From Mycolicibacterium aichiense (GTDB lineage Bacteria; Actinomycetota; Actinomycetes; Mycobacteriales; Mycobacteriaceae): DNA of 64,000 nucleotides. The stretch lies in the NCBI RefSeq assembly GCF_010726245.1, contig NZ_AP022561.1:2852001-2916000 (forward strand), read 5' to 3'. Under the pieces are notes generated by a model that did not search any database, was not told where the DNA came from, and was given only the letters and a program-made list of their open reading frames with translations. The translations under genes were made by a program, and so were the position numbers. How positions within the stretch are numbered: the stretch's first letter is position 1; every line of letters starts with the position of its first letter. This document shows positions 26,945 to 35,457 of the stretch, piece after piece.

Positions 26945-27520
26945 TCAGCGCCGCAGGCGGGACAGCCGCGCGAGCCGCGTGCGGTCGACCAGCACGCACC
27001 CGTGTACCTCGGCGAGTTGTTGGGCGGCCCTGGTGTACCGGTGATTGGAGACCACCATGGTGGCCGTGCAGTCGTGGACGGCGGCACCGGCGACGACCTG
27101 CTGGATCGCTGAGCCGTTGACCACTCGACTCTGCCGCTTGCACTGAACCGCGGTCCGGACGTCGTCGCGGGTCGCGATCAGATCGACGCCGAAATCACCT
27201 GTTGCCCTGGTGATTTCGACCATATAGCCGAGACCGCGCAAGATTGCCGCCACATAGTGCTCGAACTCGGCACCGGTCATCACGTCGACGGCAGCCTGCC
27301 CGGTGGCGCGGTAGAGCGCATCGCGCCGGAGGTTTCGGCGGTGGTCCAGCCAGGCCAGCAGTGCCCGCCACGCACTCACCACGACCGCCACCGCGCTCAG
27401 CCCGGCCAGCACCCACCCCAGGCTGTTGAGCATGCCGACGAACCCCAGCAGCGCGGTGGCGACCACCCACAGACCCAGCCACTGCACTGCCGTCCTCAAA
27501 GCGACCGAGCCCTCGTACAC
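26945..27520 (-). CDS. Membrane-anchored Mrr-like restriction endonuclease
   Basis: The 191-residue protein has two N-terminal hydrophobic helices (about residues 12-32 and 35-53) followed by an Mrr-type PD-(D/E)XK nuclease domain: GAEFEHYVAAILRGLGY, the catalytic GDFGVDLIA and QCKRQS motif. Mrr enzymes cut methylated foreign DNA, but the membrane anchor makes the role unclear. It lacks an adjacent methyltransferase, as in type IV systems. The start is GTG. Function is inferred from the nuclease motif only. Confidence 0.78.
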   Translation of the reverse strand: MYEGSVALRTAVQWLGLWVVATALLGFVGMLNSLGWVLAGLSAVAVVVSAWRALLAWLDHRRNLRRDALYRATGQAAVDVMTGAEFEHYVAAILRGLGYMVEITRATGDFGVDLIATRDDVRTAVQCKRQSRVVNGSAIQQVVAGAAVHDCTATMVVSNHRYTRAAQQLAEVHGCVLVDRTRLARLSRLRR

Positions 27521-27620
27521 GCCGCCACCGTAGCGACGGCCACCGACAGCCCCTCCCGGCGACCGAGTACAGCCGCCAAATCGTGACCCGTTCGCATCGA
27601 GTTTGGCGCAATCACCCCAA

Positions 27621-27626
27621 TACAGT
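27621..27626 (+). promoter_or_regulatory. Putative -10 box of leaderless LLM oxidoreductase gene
   Basis: TACAGT matches TANNNT and ends 6 nt before the ATG, so transcription would start at the ATG. No clear -35 box is present. Confidence 0.45.
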
Positions 27627-27632
27627 GCTCAG

Positions 27633-28595
27633 ATGCTTGCAATTCTCCGCTTCAATTTCGCCTCCCCAGGCGGAGATCCCGGCGTCCAGGGTGAATTGCT
27701 TTCGGCTGCAATGGAGTTGGCGCAGTTCGGGGACCGGCACGGAATCGCGGCGATCAGCGTCGACGAACACCACGTCACCGGCCACGGCTGGAGCTGCAAT
27801 CCCGTGATGATCGCGGGGATGTTCCTGGCCCGCACGGCCAACATGATCGCCAGTATCGACTGCGCACTGGGGCCGCTGTGGAACCCGGTCCGACTGGCCG
27901 AGGACATCGCGCTCGTCGATGCCATGAGCGGCGGACGGCTGCACACCACGGTCGGCCTGGGTTACCGAGAAGAGGAATACCGGACGCTCGGGGTGGACTT
28001 CGGCAAGCGCGGCGAGCTGATGGATCAGCTGCTGGAGACCATGCTCGCCGCGTGGACGGGTGACTCCGGAGTCGTGTCGGGCACCTGGACCAAACCGCAC
28101 CCTCCGCTCTATGTCGGCGGCGGCGTCCGGGCCACCGTCCGTCGTGCGGTGCGGTTCGGCCTGCCGCTGAGCCTTCCCGACCACCGGCCCGACCTGGCGG
28201 AGTACTACACCGAGTTGTGCCGGCAGGCCGGCCTGCAACCATTCGTCCTCATGCCGCCCGCGATCAACCGGGGAATGATCTATCTGCACTCCGACCCCGA
28301 GCGGGCCTGGGCCGAACTCGGTAGCCACATTCTGTGGGAGGCGGTCACCTACGGGGCGTGGTCCGATGACCCTTCGCGGTCGGCGATGCACCTGCCGGGG
28401 GTGCAGACCCTGGAAGAGGTGCGGGCCTCCGGCCGGTACCGGTTCCTCACCCCGGACCAGCTGATCGACGAGGTGCGGGCAACCGCAAACTACGGGCCGA
28501 TCGTGATGCATCCGCTGGTTGGCGGCATGCCGGTGGAGGAAGCGTGGAAGTCCGTAACTCTGCTTACAGACGAGGTCCTACCGGCTCTGCGATAG
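27633..28595 (+). CDS. LLM-class (luciferase-like) flavin oxidoreductase, probably F420-dependent
   Basis: This 320-residue TIM-barrel oxidoreductase begins MLAILRFNFASPGG and contains AISVDEHHVTGHGWSCNP, GRLHTTVGLGYREEEY and VGGG segments that are typical of luciferase-like monooxygenases. Mycobacteria have many F420-using members; cofactor choice here is inferred from the family. The start is set by the TACAGT box just upstream, while an earlier TTG in the same frame is unlikely. The substrate is unknown. Confidence 0.82.
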   Translation: MLAILRFNFASPGGDPGVQGELLSAAMELAQFGDRHGIAAISVDEHHVTGHGWSCNPVMIAGMFLARTANMIASIDCALGPLWNPVRLAEDIALVDAMSGGRLHTTVGLGYREEEYRTLGVDFGKRGELMDQLLETMLAAWTGDSGVVSGTWTKPHPPLYVGGGVRATVRRAVRFGLPLSLPDHRPDLAEYYTELCRQAGLQPFVLMPPAINRGMIYLHSDPERAWAELGSHILWEAVTYGAWSDDPSRSAMHLPGVQTLEEVRASGRYRFLTPDQLIDEVRATANYGPIVMHPLVGGMPVEEAWKSVTLLTDEVLPALR

Positions 28596-28621
28596 CCGTT
28601 TCGGTGGCTGACGTTGCCCGA

Positions 28622-28641
28622 TTTCGGGGGTGCACCCGAAA
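28622..28641 (+). terminator. Hairpin after LLM oxidoreductase gene
   Basis: TTTCGGG and CCCGAAA form a 7-bp stem with a 6-nt loop, 27 bp after the stop codon. It is a moderate terminator candidate without a U tract. Confidence 0.4.
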
Positions 28642-28767
28642 GTTGGGTTCTTAACAAGGATTTAGCCACTGCTCCCGGTGACCTTAAATTTGCGGCATAA
28701 CGTTTGGGTCAAGTTGAGGCGGTCTATAACCCGTCACACACGCACCATGACCGAAACGAGGCACCTC

Positions 28768-29199
28768 ATGACGAGCTTCACGTCGCGATACGGCAACCCG
28801 GCTGTCGACTTCGAGGGTGCCCACGTTCGAGCTCATTCTCGGCACATGGCAACGGTTGTCGCGGTCAGCGGACGGATCGATTCGGTGAACGTCGACCGGG
28901 TCACCGAATGCGCCAAGCGGCTGGTCCTCGCCGAGAAACCGTTCGTTCTGGACCTGTCCGGTGTGAGCTCGTTTGCTCCGCAGGCGATCCGGTTGCTGTG
29001 CGATATCGACGATGTGTGCGCCGCCGCCGGCGTGGAGTGGGCCGTGGTCGGAAGCGACGCGGTGATCCGCCGTCTGCGCCGGGACAGCGATGTCGTGTTC
29101 CCCATCGTGGGTTCGGTCGCCGAGGCGGAGCATGAGTTCGACGACGCGGTTCTCAACCGTCGTCGCCTGCTGCTTCCGCTGCTGAGCAAGACCGCCTGA
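28768..29199 (+). CDS. STAS-domain protein, anti-anti-sigma-like
   Basis: The 143-residue protein is a single STAS domain (about residues 25-115), with a beta core TVVAVSGRIDS and LDLSGVSSF. Anti-anti-sigma factors use a serine in a DSSG-like loop; here that position reads APQA, so the usual phosphorylation site is absent. It may bind an anti-sigma factor constitutively or sense something else. GAGG stands 6 nt before the chosen ATG; an ATG 7 codons upstream has none. Confidence 0.78.
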   Translation: MTSFTSRYGNPAVDFEGAHVRAHSRHMATVVAVSGRIDSVNVDRVTECAKRLVLAEKPFVLDLSGVSSFAPQAIRLLCDIDDVCAAAGVEWAVVGSDAVIRRLRRDSDVVFPIVGSVAEAEHEFDDAVLNRRRLLLPLLSKTA

Positions 29200-29209
29200 C
29201 CGACGCTCG

Positions 29210-30136
29210 CTATTCGGCGAGCAGCGCTCCGAGGGCGCGCATGTGTTCGTCGGTGGTGCCGCAGCATCCGCCGACAACGGCTATTCGGTAATCGCGCCGC
29301 AGAACGTTCATGGCGGCGGCGAATTCGGCGGGCGGATCACTTTCGGCGTGATCCAATGCCACCAATTCCGCGGGACTCAGCGTGGAACCGTTGGCCTTGA
29401 CCTCGTTGATCCGGTCGACCGCGTCGCCACCGTGCCCCAGGGCGCGTGCGGCGACGGTGGGATGGATGCACGACAGCGAGAAGTACGTCGGCGCTGCTGC
29501 GTCATCGACCTGCCGGATGGCCTCGGCCAGCGGGGTTCCGTCCAGCAGCCGGGTGTCCGCCCCGAGCACCCAGGACACCACGAACGGCAATCCGGTTTGG
29601 GCCATCGCGCGCGCGGCGCCGACCGCCTCCCCGACCGCCGGGAACGTGGCCGCGAACAGAAAGTCCACTCCCGCCTCGGCGAGGGCGTCGACCTGCGGCC
29701 GGTGGTACTCGAAGGCGTCGGACGCCGAGGGCGCCTCGGCGGGCAAGTAGGCATCACCGGCCGGGCCGAGCACCCCGGCAACCCACACCGGCGGCCCGGA
29801 GTGGCCGTCGAGCAGCTGCCGGTGAAACGCGACCGCGGCGCTGTTGAGCCGCCGCACGGCCTCGGTGTCGCCGAGTCCGGCGCGACGGGTGTAGTTCAGG
29901 CTCGCCCGAAACGTCGGTGTGCCGATCACCAGCGGCACACCGGTCGAGGCCGCCGCATCCAGATAACTGCGATAGATCTCCGCGAGTGCCGCCTCGCCTT
30001 GAGGGTCGCCGAGCAGTCCCGCGACCTGGACATCGGGATCCATCGCGATCGGTGTCTCGAACATGACGCGCGTTTCGATCGCGCCGTCGGTGAGCACCGG
30101 AATGCCGCTCGCGACGACATCGGTGAAACTGGACAT
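29210..30136 (-). CDS. Homocysteine S-methyltransferase family protein
   Basis: The 308-residue TIM-barrel protein has the zinc-binding cysteines of the family: one in SLSCIHPT and the pair in GGCCGTTDEH near the C-terminus. DGAIETRVMFET is the N-terminal signature. Family members use S-methylmethionine or betaine-like donors to methylate homocysteine. The unusual MDPDVQVAGL region after the signature departs from MmuM, so a different thiol or methyl donor is possible. It converges with the STAS gene. Confidence 0.82.
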   Translation of the reverse strand: MSSFTDVVASGIPVLTDGAIETRVMFETPIAMDPDVQVAGLLGDPQGEAALAEIYRSYLDAAASTGVPLVIGTPTFRASLNYTRRAGLGDTEAVRRLNSAAVAFHRQLLDGHSGPPVWVAGVLGPAGDAYLPAEAPSASDAFEYHRPQVDALAEAGVDFLFAATFPAVGEAVGAARAMAQTGLPFVVSWVLGADTRLLDGTPLAEAIRQVDDAAAPTYFSLSCIHPTVAARALGHGGDAVDRINEVKANGSTLSPAELVALDHAESDPPAEFAAAMNVLRRDYRIAVVGGCCGTTDEHMRALGALLAE

Positions 30137-30182
30137 CAGCTGACGTTAACTCAGTCTGGATCGGCCGGGTGCGGCGCCGGGT

Positions 30183-30188
30183 TACCCT
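30183..30188 (+). promoter_or_regulatory. Putative -10 box of secreted PAPGAT protein gene
   Basis: TACCCT fits TANNNT and ends 7 nt before the GTG start, in line with a leaderless mRNA. No clear -35 box was seen. Confidence 0.45.
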
Positions 30189-30195
30189 AGTTGAC

Positions 30196-30792
30196 GTGGG
30201 TCGAATAACACATGTGATCGCGATCAGTGCGCTGGCGGTGGCAGCCGGCGTCATCGGCGGGGGTGTCGCAGCCGCCGACCCGACCACCACCCCGGCGCCC
30301 ACGCCGTCCCCGACCGGGCCCGCACCCGGTCCGGTCGACGCGTCAGCCCCGACGCCCTCTCCGGACGCAACGCCGGCACCCGGCGCAACCCCGGCACCCG
30401 GCGCAACCCCGGCACCCGGCGCGACGCCGGCCGGCGCCCCGAAGTCCACCATCGACAGCGACGGCACCTACAAGGTCGGTGTCGACATCGTGCCGGGCAC
30501 GTATGCGTCGGCAGGACCTGTGGAAGGTGGGGCGTGCTACTGGAAGCGCACCGGCGGACCCGACGGCCAGACCAACGTCGACAACGCGCTGACCAAGAAA
30601 CCCGCGGTGGTACAGATCGATCCGGGCGACACCACATTCAAGACCGACGGCTGCCAGCCCTGGACGCTGACCGATCAGCAGCCGCCGGCACCCGCGGGAC
30701 CGCTGCTGTCGCAACTTCAGCTCCGCCACGCGCTCGACACCCTCAACGGGATGGCCGGGGCGTCCGGCCAGGGACAGATGCCGCCGTACTGA
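30196..30792 (+). CDS. Secreted Pro/Ala/Thr-rich protein with C-terminal domain
   Basis: The 198-residue product has a signal peptide ending AVAAGVIGGGVAAA before DPTTT, a low-complexity linker (about residues 28-82) including three tandem PAPGAT hexapeptides, and a compact C-terminal domain starting DGTYKVGVDIVPGTY with two cysteines (CYWKRTGG, DGCQPW). That domain is found in exported actinobacterial proteins; its function is not established. The GTG start is set by the TACCCT box. It is probably cell-wall associated or released. Confidence 0.75.
   Translation: MGRITHVIAISALAVAAGVIGGGVAAADPTTTPAPTPSPTGPAPGPVDASAPTPSPDATPAPGATPAPGATPAPGATPAGAPKSTIDSDGTYKVGVDIVPGTYASAGPVEGGACYWKRTGGPDGQTNVDNALTKKPAVVQIDPGDTTFKTDGCQPWTLTDQQPPAPAGPLLSQLQLRHALDTLNGMAGASGQGQMPPY
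30373..30426 (+). repeat. Three tandem 18-bp repeats encoding PAPGAT
   Basis: Three nearly identical 18-bp units (ccggcacccggcgcaacc type) encode PAPGAT in frame. Such units can gain or lose copies by slippage, so length may differ among strains. Confidence 0.85.
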
Positions 30793-30802
30793 GCCGGCCA
30801 GG

Positions 30803-31597
30803 TTATTTGGCGGTACCGGGCGTCGCCGCAACAGGCGGCGGGCAGGAGTCGTGATCCTGCAACTCTTCACCGCCGGCGTTGCCGGTGTCGTCGGCGCGGT
30901 CGGCCAAGACGACGAAGCCCGACCGGCCGGCGGAGTCGGTGGCGCCGACGACCACCAGCGTGTACTCCCCCATGTCGTCGCGGGCGCCGGCGACGCCGTC
31001 GGCAAGGAGCGTGAACGGGTTCGCGTCGAGATCGGTGCCGTCGACCGCCCTCGCCCAATAGGTGTGGCCGCTCAGCGGAACCGGGACCGGTGCCCACGTC
31101 GTACTAATCGCACCGGCGGCCGCGCGCAGCGCGTCGTGGACGTCGGCGCGCAGACAGTCGATGTGGATGTGCAGCTGGTTCTGCGTCCGCGCGATCGCCG
31201 AATTGATCGCCAGGCTCATCCAATCTCGCGGGATGGTGCCGCCGGCCCGCTGTTCGACGAATGACCGCGCCTGCCAGGCCGCGCCGAAGTAGTTGGTGGC
31301 GTTGGGCTCTCGCAGCTCGGGGCTTTCGATACCCGGGATGCGGGCGGTCGGTATCAGCAGGTACTGCCGGTCGCCGACGATGTCCTTGAGCACCGCGTAG
31401 CCGCCGCCTTCGCCGCGGCTGAGGTCGACTCGCGAACACGGCGCCGGGTCGCGATGCTGTTGGACGTCGACGACGCACTGGTCGTGGACGATCCGCCACA
31501 ACGCATTCGGATCGGCGTTGGCGGTCTGCGGAGCGAGCAGTCCCAGCGCCAGTGCCGCCGCCAGCGGTGCGCCACCGCGCATGAGTCGCACGGCCAC
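30803..31597 (-). CDS. cdh: CDP-diacylglycerol pyrophosphatase
   Basis: The 264-residue exported protein has a signal peptide (ending TANA before DPNALW) and the Cdh signature with the HIT-like motif NQLHIHIDC, plus KDIVGDRQYLLIPT. Cdh hydrolyses CDP-diacylglycerol to phosphatidate and CMP. Its closest known mycobacterial counterpart is Rv2289. A GTG and an ATG five codons later are both possible starts; both leave the signal peptide intact. Confidence 0.9.
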   Translation of the reverse strand: MAVRLMRGGAPLAAALALGLLAPQTANADPNALWRIVHDQCVVDVQQHRDPAPCSRVDLSRGEGGGYAVLKDIVGDRQYLLIPTARIPGIESPELREPNATNYFGAAWQARSFVEQRAGGTIPRDWMSLAINSAIARTQNQLHIHIDCLRADVHDALRAAAGAISTTWAPVPVPLSGHTYWARAVDGTDLDANPFTLLADGVAGARDDMGEYTLVVVGATDSAGRSGFVVLADRADDTGNAGGEELQDHDSCPPPVAATPGTAK

Positions 31598-31708
31598 ACC
31601 CTACGACGCCGGTGTAACCGAGCCGGCCGACGCACGCTGTTTCCTCAACTGCGGCTGAAACAAGTCGTTGAATCCGCGAGTGCGGATGAAATCGGCTAGT
31701 GTTCCGCC

Positions 31709-32113
31709 GTGCCGATGTTGCGAATTCGAGAGGCCGCCGAGCTGCTCGGCGTCAGTGACGACACCATCCGGCGCTGGATCGACGACGGCGGTCTACCGAC
31801 CGGCAGCGACCAGTCCGGCCGCAAGACCGTCGACGGCGCGGCGCTGGCCGCCCACTCCCGCAAGAGTGCCGCCGCGGGCCCCAAGGACCCGCTCTCGGTC
31901 GCCAGCTCCGCCCGGAATCGATTCGCCGGACTCGTCACGAAGGTGGTCGCCGACACCGTGATGGCTCAGGTGGAGATGCAGTGCGGGCCGTTCACCGTGG
32001 TCTCGCTGATGAGCAGTGAGTCCGTGCGGGACCTGAACCTGGAACCGGGAAGCGTTGCAGTGGCTGTCGTCAAGGCCACCACGGTCATCGTCGAAACCTC
32101 AGGAGCGAAGTGA
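31709..32113 (+). CDS. Helix-turn-helix/TOBE molybdate-binding protein
   Basis: The 134-residue protein joins an excisionase/MerR-like helix-turn-helix (RIREAAELLGVSDDTIRRWID, about residues 5-26) to a C-terminal TOBE (Mop) domain (about 65-130), ending VKATTVIVET, which binds molybdate. It probably senses molybdate and regulates the modA gene, whose GTG overlaps its stop by GTGA. TAGTGT lies 6 nt before the GTG, so the operon is likely leaderless. Confidence 0.85.
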   Translation: MPMLRIREAAELLGVSDDTIRRWIDDGGLPTGSDQSGRKTVDGAALAAHSRKSAAAGPKDPLSVASSARNRFAGLVTKVVADTVMAQVEMQCGPFTVVSLMSSESVRDLNLEPGSVAVAVVKATTVIVETSGAK

Positions 32114-32883
32114 TCACACGTCCGATTGCGGCACTGACCGCCGGTCTGCTTCTCATCGCCGGCTGCAGTTCCTCGTCCCAGCAAACGTCGTCGACGACCT
32201 CGTCGGGTGACCAGAAGATCATCGTGTTCGCCGCCGCGTCCCTGAAGAAGACCTTCACCGCAATCGGCGATCAGTTCAACAAGGACAATCCCGGTGCCTC
32301 CGTGGAGTTCTCGTTTGCGGGTTCCTCGGATCTGGTCACCCAGCTGACCCAGGGTGCGCCCGCCGATGTCTTCGCCTCCGCCGACACCAAGAACATGGAC
32401 AAAGCCCGCCAGGCCGGTCTACTTGCCGGGGCACCGGTCAACTTCGCCTCCAACACCCTGACAATCGCCGTCGCTCCCGGAAACCCGAAGGGCATCAAGA
32501 CGTTTCAAGACCTTGCCAAACCGGGCCTCAATGTCGTGGTGTGCGCCCCACAGGTGCCGTGCGGATCGGCCACCCAGAACGTGGAGAACAAGACCGGGGT
32601 GACGCTGACTCCGGTGAGCGAGGAATCCTCGGTCACCGACGTGCTGAACAAGATCACCAGCGGTCAGGCCGACGCGGGGCTGGTCTATGTCACCGATACC
32701 GCGGGCGCCGCCGACAAGGTTCTCGCGGTGTCGTTCCCCGAAGCGGCCGGCGCGGTCAACACCTACCCGATCGCCACCCTCGCCCATGCCGGTAATCCCA
32801 CTCTGGCAGGCAAATTCGTGGATCTCGTGACCAGTCCGGCCGGCCAGGAAATCCTGACGAAAGCCGGTTTCGGCAAACCCTGA
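32110..32883 (+). CDS. modA: Molybdate ABC transporter substrate-binding lipoprotein
   Basis: This 257-residue lipoprotein has the lipobox LIAGC and the ModA pattern: IIVFAAASLKKTF, FAGSSDLVTQL, GAPADVFASAD and DAGLVYVTDT, which supply the oxyanion contacts. It captures molybdate outside the membrane. No modB permease or modC ATPase follows; the next gene is a phosphodiesterase. The transporter it serves must be encoded elsewhere or be lost. It is coupled to the TOBE regulator upstream. Confidence 0.92.
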   Translation: MITRPIAALTAGLLLIAGCSSSSQQTSSTTSSGDQKIIVFAAASLKKTFTAIGDQFNKDNPGASVEFSFAGSSDLVTQLTQGAPADVFASADTKNMDKARQAGLLAGAPVNFASNTLTIAVAPGNPKGIKTFQDLAKPGLNVVVCAPQVPCGSATQNVENKTGVTLTPVSEESSVTDVLNKITSGQADAGLVYVTDTAGAADKVLAVSFPEAAGAVNTYPIATLAHAGNPTLAGKFVDLVTSPAGQEILTKAGFGKP

Positions 32884-32904
32884 GGGCATGGCAGGCTCGA
32901 CGCC

Positions 32905-34041
32905 GTGAACCTGCCACGCATCGATGCTGACACCCCGCACCTGGCCGACGTGGTGCCATCGGTGTTGGCCGCGATGGGCGTGGCCGGCTTCGAACCGCGC
33001 ATCGGATTGGCCGGACCCGTCGCCGGAGCCTGCGTGCTGCTGATCGACGGTCTGGGCGCCGAACTGCTCGACACCTACGCGGCGGACGCCCCGGTTCTGG
33101 CCGGGCTGCGCGGCCGCACCCTGCATGTGGGATTCCCGTCGACCACCGCGGCGGGACTGGCGGCGGTGGGCACCGGGCTGCCGTCGGGCGGGCACGGCAT
33201 GGTCGGCCTGTCCTTCCGGCTGCCCGAGGTGGGCATCATGAACGCACTGCGGTGGCGTCCGCACCCGTGGGGCGATGACGCGCGCGACCAGGCTGTCCCG
33301 GAGGAGATTCAGCCACTACCAACGAACTTTGAGCGTGCCGCATCAGCGGGCCTGGCGGTCAGCGTGATCTCCGGTGCCGAATTCACCGGCTCCGGGCTGA
33401 CCCGGGCGGTGCTGCGCGGCGGCCGCTACGTCGGAGTGATCGGGCTCGGCGACCTGGCCGCCGAAGTCCGCGCGACGGTCGCCGGCGGTGGTTTCTGCTA
33501 CGGCTACCACGCGGACCTCGACCTGATGGGTCATCTCTACGGACCCGGCTCGCCGGCGTGGCGGATGGAACTGCGGCAGGTGGACCGGCTGGTGGAGTCC
33601 GTCGTGGAGGCCCTGCCGGCCGGCGGGCTGCTCGCGGTGGTCGCCGATCACGGCATGGTTACCGTCGACGGCGCGGCCACCGTGGACCTCGACGCCGCCG
33701 CGGATCTGCTCGACGGTGTGGCCGCGATCGGCGGCGAGGCGCGGGCCCGTCACGTCTACGTGCGCGACGGCGCCGGCGCCGACGTACTGGCCACCTGGCG
33801 CGAGACGCTGGCCGAGCATGCCTGGGTGGTATCGCGTGAGGAGGCGATCACCGCTGGCTGGTTCGGCGACGCGGTCGACGACCGGGTGCGCACCCGCATC
33901 GGTGACGTGGTGGCTGCCACGCGCGACCGCGCCGCCTTGGTGCGACGGACCGCCGAACCGATGGAGTCATCGCTGATCGGCCAGCACGGCTCGCTGACGG
34001 GCGCCGAACAGCGGGTGCCGCTGCTGCTCGCCTACGGCTGA
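32905..34041 (+). CDS. Alkaline-phosphatase-superfamily nucleotide pyrophosphatase/phosphodiesterase
   Basis: The 378-residue protein shows the two-zinc core of the superfamily: LIDGLGAELLD, the nucleophile threonine in GFPSTTAAGL, HADLDLMGHLYG and VADHGM, with HGSLTGAE at the end. Type I phosphodiesterases split nucleotide pyrophosphates or phosphodiesters. No signal peptide is seen, so it acts in the cytoplasm. The start is GTG, 22 bp after modA, but no functional link is evident. Confidence 0.83.
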   Translation: MNLPRIDADTPHLADVVPSVLAAMGVAGFEPRIGLAGPVAGACVLLIDGLGAELLDTYAADAPVLAGLRGRTLHVGFPSTTAAGLAAVGTGLPSGGHGMVGLSFRLPEVGIMNALRWRPHPWGDDARDQAVPEEIQPLPTNFERAASAGLAVSVISGAEFTGSGLTRAVLRGGRYVGVIGLGDLAAEVRATVAGGGFCYGYHADLDLMGHLYGPGSPAWRMELRQVDRLVESVVEALPAGGLLAVVADHGMVTVDGAATVDLDAAADLLDGVAAIGGEARARHVYVRDGAGADVLATWRETLAEHAWVVSREEAITAGWFGDAVDDRVRTRIGDVVAATRDRAALVRRTAEPMESSLIGQHGSLTGAEQRVPLLLAYG

Positions 34042-34050
34042 GGCGATCCA

Positions 34051-35331
34051 TCAGACGTCGCGGTCGCTCCGGACGGCGGATTGGTGAAGCCGTGCCTTGT
34101 GCCGGTACATGTCGATGTCGGCTTGGCGAATGAGCTCCTCGGCGGTGTCGGCGTGCCCCCACGTCCACCCCACCGATGCGGTGAGGTCGAACTCGCTCGA
34201 GTCGGCGGTGTAGCGGCCGGTCAGCGCCGAGCGCACGGCTACCGACAGGGCGCGCACCTGTTCGTCCCGCGCGGCTTCCGGCAACAAGACGACGAACTCG
34301 TCGCCGCCCAGGCGATACGCCGAATTCGGTTCTTCGACAGCATTTCTCAGTCGTCGAGCCACCTCGGCGAGAACGACGTCACCGGTGGCGTGCCCGTGCG
34401 AGTCGTTGACATGTTTGAAGCCGTCCAGGTCGATGAAGATCATGCCGACCGGAGTCGCCGGCCGGGCGCTCTGCTGTTGGGCGACGCGACTGACCAGAGC
34501 ACGCCGGTTGTGGAGCCCGGTGAGTTGATCGGTGACGGCCAGCCGGGCCAGCTCGGCTTCGGCGACCCGCCGCGCGGTGACGTCCTGGAACTGCGCGATG
34601 ACGAGGTCCTCGGCTCCCGGCAATCGGCCCGGCACCAGTACTGCGCTGCGCTGCATCCAGATCACGCTGCCGTCGCGGCGGATATACCGGCGCTCAGAGG
34701 AGATCTGGGTGACCGTCCCGGCCAGCAGCGCCGCCATCTCCTGCTCACCGGCGGCAACGTCGTCGGGGTGGACGAACTCGCGGTAGTCGCGGCCGACGAG
34801 TTCGGGTGCGCCGTAGCCGATCAATTCGCACAACGCCGGGTTGGCGAGCAACACCTCGCCGGTCTTCATCGCGACCGCTTTACCGTACGGAGCGTTGGCC
34901 ATGCTGACCTCGAACAGCCGGCGTGCGTCATCGAGGGTGCGCTCGGCTTGGGCCTCCTCGGTGAGGTCGGTGCCCTGAACGTAGAAGCCGTGCACTTCGC
35001 CGTCGACGATGTTGGGGACGTAGGAGAGCAGGGTGCGCCGCGTGGCGCCGCCCAGGCCCACCAGCTCGCGCTCGAACAGCTGCTCGTGGCCGGCGAGGGC
35101 GCCCATGATGTAGGGCAGGTTCAGCGTGTAGACGGCTTCGCCCAACACTTCGCGGATATGCCGGCCGTGCACCTGATCCGGCGCCATCGCGAAGTACTGC
35201 AGGTAGGCATCATTGGCAATCACGTTGCGGAGATTGCGATCCCAATATCCGACGATGCCCGGCAGATGGTTGATGAGTTGCCACAGTTGCCGGAGTTCGT
35301 CGTCAGGGTTCGGCTGTTCGGCCGACGCCAC
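34051..35331 (-). CDS. PAS-PAS-GGDEF diguanylate cyclase
   Basis: The 426-residue cytoplasmic protein has two PAS sensor domains (about residues 15-125 and 135-255) and a C-terminal GGDEF domain (about 262-420). The active-site motif is intact at residues 342-346 (RLGGDEF), so it should make cyclic di-GMP. The RxxD inhibitory site five residues upstream is absent. No transmembrane helix is seen. Its neighbour across yaaA is a GGDEF protein with a broken motif. Confidence 0.92.
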   Translation of the reverse strand: MASAEQPNPDDELRQLWQLINHLPGIVGYWDRNLRNVIANDAYLQYFAMAPDQVHGRHIREVLGEAVYTLNLPYIMGALAGHEQLFERELVGLGGATRRTLLSYVPNIVDGEVHGFYVQGTDLTEEAQAERTLDDARRLFEVSMANAPYGKAVAMKTGEVLLANPALCELIGYGAPELVGRDYREFVHPDDVAAGEQEMAALLAGTVTQISSERRYIRRDGSVIWMQRSAVLVPGRLPGAEDLVIAQFQDVTARRVAEAELARLAVTDQLTGLHNRRALVSRVAQQQSARPATPVGMIFIDLDGFKHVNDSHGHATGDVVLAEVARRLRNAVEEPNSAYRLGGDEFVVLLPEAARDEQVRALSVAVRSALTGRYTADSSEFDLTASVGWTWGHADTAEELIRQADIDMYRHKARLHQSAVRSDRDV

Positions 35332-35457
35332 CCATACCCCTCGATGCGCTGCTGGTGAGTCGTGTCCTGTTGTGTCAAAACACTGACCGCCAAATTTATC
35401 AGCGTCGCGCCGGGGCCAGGTACTGGCGTCGCGGAGTCCCCGCTACCGTTCTGGACC

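Noticed and set aside
28690..28735. SigF-like promoter before the STAS gene
   Set aside because: GTTT and GGTCTAT are near the right spacing but the -10 part departs from the consensus at two positions, too weak to list.
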